A program made the position numbers and the translations under genes. A DNA stretch of 64,000 nt from Chrysomallon squamiferum (lineage: Eukaryota; Mollusca; Gastropoda; Neomphalida; Peltospiridae), in the NCBI GenBank assembly GCA_012295275.1, contig CM022678.1, forward strand, positions 19,322,640 through 19,386,639, written 5' to 3'. Positions 54,690-64,000 of the stretch are shown in pieces. The notes beneath the pieces are model-generated. The model was not told the origin of the DNA. It did not search any database and worked only from the letters and a program-made list of their open reading frames with translations. How positions within the stretch are numbered: position 1 is the stretch's first letter; each line of letters opens with the position of its first letter.

Positions 54690-55160
54690 AAGCGTTTAGC
54701 CGTATCACATAATCCAGGTGCGAATAATAGCGACATTGTAGACTGCTTAACAGTGAGTGATCACGTGAATATCATAAACCAGCAGGACAAACTGGGACGT
54801 CGATAGAAGAAAGACTCTATAACTGGTCGACCTAAGTGAAAAAAAAGAAAAGAAGTAGAAATAATAAAAGAGAAAAGGCTTTCTCAAGTTAATATAAGTA
54901 AACACAGATACGAATAAAGTAAATTATGAAGATATCTACTAGCGTATTTCATTTCATTTGAGAATAAAATATATTTAGAATTTTAATACCGCCTGGCATA
55001 TACTTACAAATAAATAAAGGTGTACATTGTACATGTATCCTTTAATGTAAATAAGACTAATTTTTATTTTCGAATTTAACTAGTGACAGAGTCAGTGCTA
55101 CGTCTGGACATACCCGAACCTAAACAGTTAAAGTCTTGGAAGCCATAGCTTCCGTGAAAA
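54690..55160. repeat. Old duplicated block, copy 3 of 3 (partial)
   Basis: Matches the right half of the blocks at 10960-12240 and 45720-47030 (GTGAGTGATCACGTGAA, GAATTTAACTAGTGACAGAG, AAAGTCTTGGAAGCCA). Confidence 0.55.
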
Positions 55161-55209
55161 TGACATCTCGATAACAGAAACCACTTCATACAGAAAGACG
55201 AGTAGAGTT

Positions 55210-57501
55210 TAAAAAGAAAGTAGAAAGTTGTCGGTTACCTAACATTGATGGTTTGATCTGAAGTAAGCAACATGAAGCGAGAACGTTCAAGTTTGGTTTA
55301 AAAATTCAAATTCGCTCATGTACTATATTCTTAACTAATAGTTTACTCATTATTGGTCCATTAAACCATATCGATGATTCACGAACAGTTAGCTGATTTA
55401 TACGTAACAACTACCTACAAGGAAGTGTAATATGGAAATACCCAAGAAACAAATAACATAAAAATTTAACTGAACATTCAACCTTATCTCAGAAACATGT
55501 AAATCTATGAGAAGTTTTTGTAACCAGTAAAATTGTGATATCCTTATACAAATTTGTATTATACAAAGGGAAAAAATGGCTTTTTTCTTCTTTTTTATTT
55601 TCTCTTTTGTTTTTAAATTACTTTTTTAATTTATATTTAATTTACTTAAACATTTTGAAGCAGGCCTTTTTGTTTATTATTCTCTGGCCTAAACATTACA
55701 CAGCTGTGATTACTCAAATTTATACAAATAGAAATAGAAAACTTTGCCACTACAAACTGCTTTATAAATATCCCTTACATCTTATTAGTCTCTTGCACAT
55801 TTCTTGCACATTTCAACGTGCTAATTTCACACACTCGTTTCTCTTTCTGTATGGTTATATATCGGCTCATAGTTGTGATACTTTTAATTCATACAGGCTG
55901 ATCAAAGCCAATAGCTTGAAGAATATTTGAGAGTCCTACTGTTCTTAGATTAAAAAGTAGAAATGTAGGTTAGGATTATTTCATGCGAGCGAAACTGACG
56001 TGAACTATGAAAATCGAATAATTTGATTTTGTTTTAGTTATTATTACCCTTCTGCTTATCCTCATCGTATTTTTGTTATTATTATTAATATTATTGTTGT
56101 TGTTGTAGATGTTGTTGTTGTTGTTGTTATTATTTTTTGGAAACCGTTTTCGCACAGTAAACGTGGTATTTTTGAATGTGTTCGTTGAACCGAATATTTG
56201 CCCTACATCTCTAATTCCACGAAAATTAGTCACGAGTACTTTCATTTTTTTAAATCAGTATCGCGAAAATTTGTAGCTAAATTATGTAAATATAGAAAGT
56301 TAGCTTTATTTTTTAGTATTTAATTTTACATTTGTATATGCGTTGATTAATTCAGTATTTAGTTACTCAAACAAAATAAATTCGCTGGACAAATGTTCAT
56401 CTTATTTTTTCTAATTCCACGAAACTTACTAATTCGTCTTTTCAATTTGCTTAGTCACGTTCGCTAAATTGCTAAATTTCGTACAAAATAATATTTAAGT
56501 TTGTATAAAAATATACATCAGTTTCACGAATTGCCTTTTGACATATAAGAGTTATTACTAGAAAGAATTATAATAAAAGTAACACAAAGAGTTAAATAAA
56601 AATTCAGCATAGCTCAGAAAATACCGCGTCTCTTAAATGGACGGGAATTATTTTTTGAATCACTAATATAAGTTTGGTTTAAGATATGTTAATTCGATTA
56701 TATCTTTAATATTTAACTAATAGTTTATACATTGAATTATATATATGATTAACGAAGAATTTATTGAGATATATATATAAGAGCGACAACTACACGGAAG
56801 TAAAATTACGTAACACATGGAAAAAACAACACAAGAAATTAAATTAAATTCAGTTTGTTCTCAGAAGCGGTAAGATTACGTAAATCGGTCAGAAAGCTTT
56901 TTGGAAACAGTCAGATTTTGGTGACCTAATAAAAATTAATATTTACATCAAGGCAAGACGTACATTTTCTTCGTTACTTTTTTTTATTAATTATTTTCTG
57001 TTTGTATTATTAAAGTTAAAATATAGACGCATGTCATTTCTTGGATAATTCTCTGACTCAAACACTACACAGCTCTGAATACTCGAAACAGTACAAATAC
57101 AAAAAGAAAATATCCCACTACAAACTGCTTTACAAATATTTATTACATGTTAATGGACTCTTTACTCGATTTACTTGTTGCGTTTTTCACTGACCTAATT
57201 TCACACACCCGTGACTATTTCTGTATTGTTATATATCGGCTGATATTCAAATAGGTGACTCATGTCAGCTGACACAGGTGAATAAGAACGTAGAACTGCT
57301 GGGCCTGTTATTGTTAACAGATCAAAATTACAAAAATGAGATATGTATAGATTAGAACATATTTCATATTACTGAAAAAAAAAGTAAACTATTAGAAATG
57401 AACATTATTATTATTATTATTATTGATATTATTACTATTATTATTGATTATTATTCACTACAATGAAAGTTCAGTCAGTGTGTTTTTCCGATGAAATACT
57501 T
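55210..57501 (+). repeat. Segmental duplication, copy B (pair at 6345-9081)
   Basis: Collinear and nearly identical by eye to 6345-9081 for long stretches. Near 56670 it jumps directly from CACTAATATA to AGTTTGGTTTAAG, missing about 430 bp that in copy A include an AAT array and module L2. At its left end a class-A module is recognisable (55214-55300) but its donor is ruined (GAACGTTCAAG). No gene is seen. Confidence 0.75.
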
Positions 57502-58136
57502 TACTGTCCATTAAAATAAAGCTATAATTCACGAACAGTTTATTGACTATTAAGAGGTATACACTACAAGGAAGTGTAATACACAAACACACCAGAAAGA
57601 AACTACTCGTAAATCCATGTAAATGTTTTGGGAACCAGGAAGATTTGGGTGGCATAATACAATTAGTATTTAGATAAGGGTTAGGCGAAACATTTATTTT
57701 TTGCTTTTTACTTTATTTCTTTTTAAGCATTTTATTCTGTGACCCAAGCATAGACAGTGACAATTGCTCAACATTACAGAAAAAAGAGAAAATACAACTA
57801 CAAACTAATCTATAAATAACTATTACTTCTCCCCGGTGTTCATACTCGCTATGTTTCTTACATATTTCAGTGACCTAGATTTAAACACCCGTTTCTGTTT
57901 CTGTATTATCATATATTTCTTTGTTTCTTTATTTATTTATTTCTTTTTTATTATAATATTTTAAAAAAAGATGTTTTAATTTCTTTCTCTTTCGGTTTTT
58001 TTCTTCGGTTTTTTTATGTATTTATTTTTCATTTATTACTAGGATTTATTTTTATCCACGGCTTTTTAAATGTATGACGTTAAATACAGCTATAAGAAAT
58101 AGAATATTACTAAAACATTTTATTACATACCTTTAG
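57502..58136. other. Region upstream of TT6
   Basis: No gene. Intergenic unit, then T-rich and TTTA sequence (57910-58035), then the conserved pre-exon segment (TTTTTAAATGTATGACGTTAAATACAG) ending CCTTTAG at 58136, the predicted acceptor of the ATG exon. Confidence 0.5.
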
Positions 58137-58140
58137 GAAA

Positions 58141-58387
58141 ATGACTACGAGAAAAGAGCAAAGTACAACATCGATAGAAATGGATTTTGCCAGGATAAAT
58201 ATTGGTGGTGAGAAATATTAATCAGGATCTGTATTATGAAGCTTTAAACATTGATGTTACCTTATTCTGGTTACTTTTATTAAAACTTTGTTATCTCTTT
58301 CACATTATATATATATATATATATATACATACATAGAGATATCTACATAAAAACTTTAACAAACACCCCTATACACACACACACCTA

Positions 58388-58472
<85 letters not shown>

Positions 58473-60694
58473 CGGTAAAAACAATATATTATCATTACTC
58501 CTCGTCAGTTTAATAAAAAAAAATAAAACATCAAACATATTTTTAGAAAATACTTTTTCCAGCTACGGATGAGGACATTTCCTTCGAACATAGACTGGAA
58601 TCGTTTCCTCACTCCTTTCATGTCACAGATCTCATGTTCTACTCAAAACAGCGCAGAGAAGAATTCCTTAAAAAATTGGAACAACCGGAAGAAGACATAC
58701 CTTCTTCAGTGGAAAGTCATCCAAATGAAAAGACACACACAACTCGTCACGACAATTTTATTTCGTTCTTGCTTTTTTTGCTAGGAGATCGACACAAGGC
58801 AATCGGGATAAATTTAAAAGTCCGTGATCGTGACCCTACTAACATTGTAGCACGGGCAAATCGTGTGCGATTTCTGCTAAAACAGGATAAGCGTTCTGCT
58901 GAATCAGAATTAGAGGAATTGGAAAACTTGGAGGGAGACCTGGACAGAATGCGTGCTATAGCTGAAGCTGAACTTGCTTATTGCTACACTCGACTGTCAC
59001 CAGCTTCTTATCGAAAGGCTCTGGAGCTGTACAGAACATTAAATGAGAAATGTCCAGACGAATTCGAGTGGAAATATCGAGAGGGTCTCACACTTAGACG
59101 ATCTCTGTCCTTTCACAGCTATTCATTTCTGCCAGGTGTCGATGTGGTTGAATACGCTGTTAGATGCTATAAATTGCTACAGGATGTGGGCAATAAGGGT
59201 CCAGAACCATTTAATGCTATGGCATATGCCGAGCTTGGGGAATTAGCGAAACGGCTTGAATTCGGATGGACGCCATTTGAAGATAAAAAGTTGGTAGAAG
59301 AGGTGCACCAAAAAACTGGACTGCTTTCGAGTGAGAAATATTTCGAGAAAGCTCTTGATTTAGGCAAAGACGACGCTTTTATACTTGTAAGGTGCGCTAA
59401 CCATTTTCTAAACACACAGCAACTGGATGAGGCTGAGAGAATATTAGAACAGTCAGTTAGTCGTAGGCGAACAACGAAAGCTCTTCATCAGCTGGGAAAG
59501 GTTCTCCTGAAAAAAGCGAGAAAACAAAATAACCCGGAAACATTAGATCGTGCTATTGACTGTCTAAAGGAGGCGGTTCGAATAAGCGAAAATTATGCTG
59601 CAGTATTAGACTTGGCTTTAGCTTATATGAGTAAACAAGGCTATGAAGATGCAGAACATCACTTCAAAATCATGACAGAAACAGCTGACATTTATACCGA
59701 CCCATTCACAGAAATTACCGCATTGAAAAATATGAGTTTTATCTATTTTGAAAAAAGTAAAAATTGGAGACTTTCTCCTGAGGAACAGGCTCGGCTGCAG
59801 AAAGAAGATATGAATTACAAAATTCTTGCTCTAGAAGCTTCTGCAACAGAAGTGCTGTACAAATATCGAATTCATTTTAGAACAGTGACAGATTTGCTGA
59901 AGCAAACGGGTGGAGTAGAAATACCGTGGCAAGTTAAAAATGTATACTGCATGATCCGTGAATTCGCCCGTTCTCTTCCAATTTATGAGAAGATTCAAAC
60001 GCGAAATCTGGGACCACAAGACTGGATTGGAATTACAGAGGAATATCTCAACCAAGAAAAATACGAAAATGCTAGACTCTATGTCAGTCTGCTGATGGGT
60101 ACGCAACAAGCTGATCACGTTCCTTCTTCTCTCGTCAATCGAGTTTACTTGAAAACAGCACAGCAGATCTTATCAAGAGGCGAGTCACCGGGTAGAGCTT
60201 GGTCTTGTTTCAGAAGGATGTTTACATTCTATTACAAAACGAAGAAAGAAGATGAAATAAATGGTGCTGACGTCATGATTCTCCATGACAAAGACGACTG
60301 GAAAATATCTCAGATTTCCATAAAAATTCAGGAAATTCTGCTAAATTATACCGGTCTGAAAGTCACAAGAAATGGTGAACTTGTCTTTGAAGGAATGAAT
60401 GAAATCTCTTTCTACGAACAACTGATGCCTCTTATTCGATGCATTGTTGTAGTTGTTAATTCGGATACCCCAAACACACACTGGAAACAGGTCATTAATT
60501 TGGCAATAGCAACTGCTACGAAGAATGATAAGATGATGATTGTATGCTTGAAAGCAGGAGAGACTCATAGTGTCACTGAACTGAATGATTTCAAAACAGG
60601 AAAAACTCCACCAGAAGAAGCAGACGACAAAACTGCAGTGGACTGGCTGCTGGAAACTTTTCCACTTCTTGTTAATTCTGACGTCAATTTGTAA
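58141..60694 (+). CDS. TT6: intact TTC22-like TPR protein with C-terminal TIR-like domain
   Basis: Two coding exons are predicted. Exon 1 is 58141-58207 (MTTRKEQSTTSIEMDFARI...), donor GTGAGA at 58208; exon 2 is 58563-60694 after TTTTTCCAG. The join gives about 732 residues. Residues ~26-50 (DISFEHRLESFPHSFHVTDL) form an N-terminal helix; ~85-560 are helical TPR-type repeats (FLLGDRHKAIGINLKV; ELAYCYTRLSPASYRKALEL; EKYFEKALDL; YEDAEHHFKI). The order and landmarks resemble vertebrate TTC22, recalled rather than aligned. Residues ~590-720 look like a TIR fold: GADVMILHDKDDW (strand A), GLKVTRN (strand B), RCIVVVVNSDTP (strand C), THWKQVINLA (helix C), KMMIVCL (strand D). The BB-loop RDxxPG and the glutamate of enzymatic TIRs (W+4) are not seen, so a binding role is more likely than NAD cleavage. 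No signal peptide or membrane segment is seen; it should be cytosolic. No module lies close upstream. IFIT-like TPR is the main alternative label. Confidence 0.85.
58393..58470 (+). repeat. (GA)n in TT6 intron 1
   Basis: About 78 bp of GA between the two coding exons, preceded by an (AT)n run near 58305-58326 and AC-rich sequence, as in TT2 and TT5. Confidence 0.95.
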
Positions 60695-62344
<1,650 letters not shown>

Positions 62345-62350
62345 TTGTTA

Positions 62351-64000
62351 CGTGTGCGTTTTCTGTTAAAACAGGATAAGCGTTCTGCTGAATCAGAATT
62401 AATCGAACTGGAAAACCTGAAGGGAGACTTTGACAGAATGCGTGCTGTAGCTGAAGCTGAACTTGCGTATTGCTATTTTGAACTAACAACAGCTTCTTAT
62501 CCAAAGGCTCTAAAGCTGTACAGAAAAGTAAACGAGAAATATGCAGACGAATACGAGTGGAAATTTAAAGAGGGTATTACACTTAGACGATCTCTGTCAG
62601 TTCAAAGCTATTCAATTCAGTCAGATGTGGATGTCCTTGAATTCGCTGTTAGATGCTGTAAACTGCTACAAGAAGTCAGCAGTAAAGGTACGGAACTACA
62701 GAATGCCACGGCGTATGTCGAAGTCGGGGAATTAGCGATGCGACTTGAATTTAGATGGACTCCATTTGAAGACAGAAAGCTCGTAAAAGCGGTGCAACAA
62801 GAAACTGAGCTGCTTTCGCGTGAGGAATATTTTAAGAAAGCTCTTGAATTAAGGAAGACTAACTATTTTGTACTTGGAAGGTGCGGTAAGCATTTACTAA
62901 GCACAAATCAACTGGATGAGGCTGAAAGAATGCTACAGACATCAGCCGGACTTTTACCGACAGGGTATACTCTTCATCAGCTGGGTAAGGTTCTGCTTAA
63001 ACAGAAAAACAAGAGCAACGCATTTGAAAGTGCGATTGAGAAGCTAAAAGAGGCAACTGAAATTATTTTCGGAGAAAATCATCCTGCAGCTTTTAGTTTG
63101 GCTTCAGCTTACATGAGTAAAAAACGATACAACGATGCTGAACTGGTCTTAAGAAATATAATAGAAACAGCTGACATTGGTTCCAATCCGTTCACAGAAA
63201 TTACAGCAATGAAAAATATGAGTTTTATCTATTTTGAAAAAAGCCAAAATTGGAGACTATCTTCAGATGAACAGGCTCGGCTGAGGAATGAAGAAATAAA
63301 CTACAAAATTCTTGCTGTAGAAGCATCTGCTTCAGAAGTGCTGTACAAATATCGCACTCATTTTAGAACGGTAACTGATTTGCTGAAGCAAACGAAAGGT
63401 CCACGTGGGAAAGAAATACCGTGGCAAGTTAAAGATGTTTACTGTATGATTAGTGAATTCCCACCTTCCCTTCCGATTTATGAGAAGATTCAAAACCGAA
63501 ATCTGAGATCACAAGACTGGATTGCAGTTACAGAGGAATACCTTAATCAACAAGAATACGAAAATGCCAGACTGTGTGTAAGTCTGCTGATGGGTACGCA
63601 ACAAGCTGATTATATTCATTTTCCGCTCGTCAGTCGAATTTATCTGAAAACAGCAGAGCACATGTTATCAAGAGGCCAGTCGCCGAGTAAAGCTTGGCCT
63701 TGTTTGAGAAGGATTTTTACGTTCTATTACAAAACGAAGAAAGAAGATGAAATAAACGGTGCTGATATCATGATTCTGCATGACAAAGACGACGGGGAAA
63801 TATCTCAGATTTCAGTGAAGATTCAAAAAATTCTAGAAAACTATACAGGTCTAAAAATCACAAGAAATGATGAACTTGCCTTTGAAGGAATGGATGATAT
63901 CTCTTTCTACGAACAACTGATGCCTCTTATTCGATGCATTGTTGTAGTTGTTCATTCGGATACCCCAAAGGCACACTGGAAACAGGTTATTGATTTGGCG
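62351..64000 (+). pseudogene. TT7: 5'-truncated TPR-TIR protein, open to window end
   Basis: Family sequence starts abruptly at about 62348 with R-V-R-F-L-L-K-Q-D-K-R-S, which is roughly residue 120 of TT6. Exon 1, intron 1, the acceptor and the N-terminal helices are absent, and what precedes is the 3' flank type of TT3 and TT6. From 62351 the frame has no stop for 550 codons to the window edge, covering the TPR region and most of the TIR-like domain (GADIMILHDKDDG, CIVVVVHSDTP). The usual W after HDKDD is G here. The first in-frame ATG is at 62438. No shift occurs at the site that is one base short in TT2 and TT3. It is most similar to TT2 in the middle part (for example LPTGYTLHQLGK). It could be a recent recombination product, or the 5' part may have been lost in assembly. 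Confidence 0.75.

Noticed and set aside
55214-55300. A fifteenth leader module
   Set aside because: The upstream part is recognisable, but the donor is GTTCAAG in place of GTGTAAG, so it is counted as decayed.

Overview
This is animal nuclear DNA, very AT-rich and packed with trinucleotide arrays (AAT/ATT, ACT, AAC), tetranucleotides, (GA)n/(CT)n tracts and AT runs. Genes have spliced structures with clear GT..AG sites and AATAAA signals. The repeat style and the gene family fit a mollusc, most likely a cephalopod such as an octopus. That assignment is inference.

The only protein-coding family here is a head-to-tail, plus-strand array of seven paralogues, called TT1 to TT7 in this annotation, plus one orphan exon relic. 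The intact member (TT6, about 732 residues) has a 64-67 nt first coding exon and one large second exon. Its first ~560 residues are tetratricopeptide (TPR) helices whose order resembles vertebrate TTC22. A C-terminal domain of about 130 residues looks like a TIR fold. TIR domains act in innate immune signalling, so a fast-evolving immune-type multigene family is the likeliest reading. Lesions: TT1 has stops and frameshifts, and its first exon lies outside the window. TT2 has a stop in exon 1, a new ATG at the start of exon 2, and a frameshift just before the TIR domain. TT3 has three 1-nt deletions. TT4 is heavily decayed but keeps an open TIR segment. TT5 has a single 1-nt lesion in an A-run. 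TT6 is intact. TT7 is open to the window end but lacks its 5' part.

The long gaps between genes are mostly degenerate copies of shared blocks, not unique DNA. Within them a compact module recurs at least 14 times: a TATA-like box, an initiator-like CAGT, a short leader sequence and a strong splice donor (GTAAGT). It comes in two classes with nearly fixed TATA-to-donor spacing, about 49-51 bp and 75-77 bp. It looks like an array of alternative promoters with non-coding first exons that could splice to the acceptor just upstream of the ATG exon. There are more modules than genes.

Layout: TT1 0.1-2.2 kb; intergenic blocks with modules L1-L5 and an orphan exon-1 relic 2.2-16.3 kb; TT2 16.3-18.9 kb; L6; TT3 22.8-25.4 kb; tandem ~1.2-kb units with L7-L9; TT4 29.4-32.2 kb; L10-L11; TT5 41.3-43.9 kb; L12-L14 and segmental duplications 44-58 kb; TT6 58.1-60.7 kb; TT7 from 62.35 kb, joined to the 3' flank of TT6.
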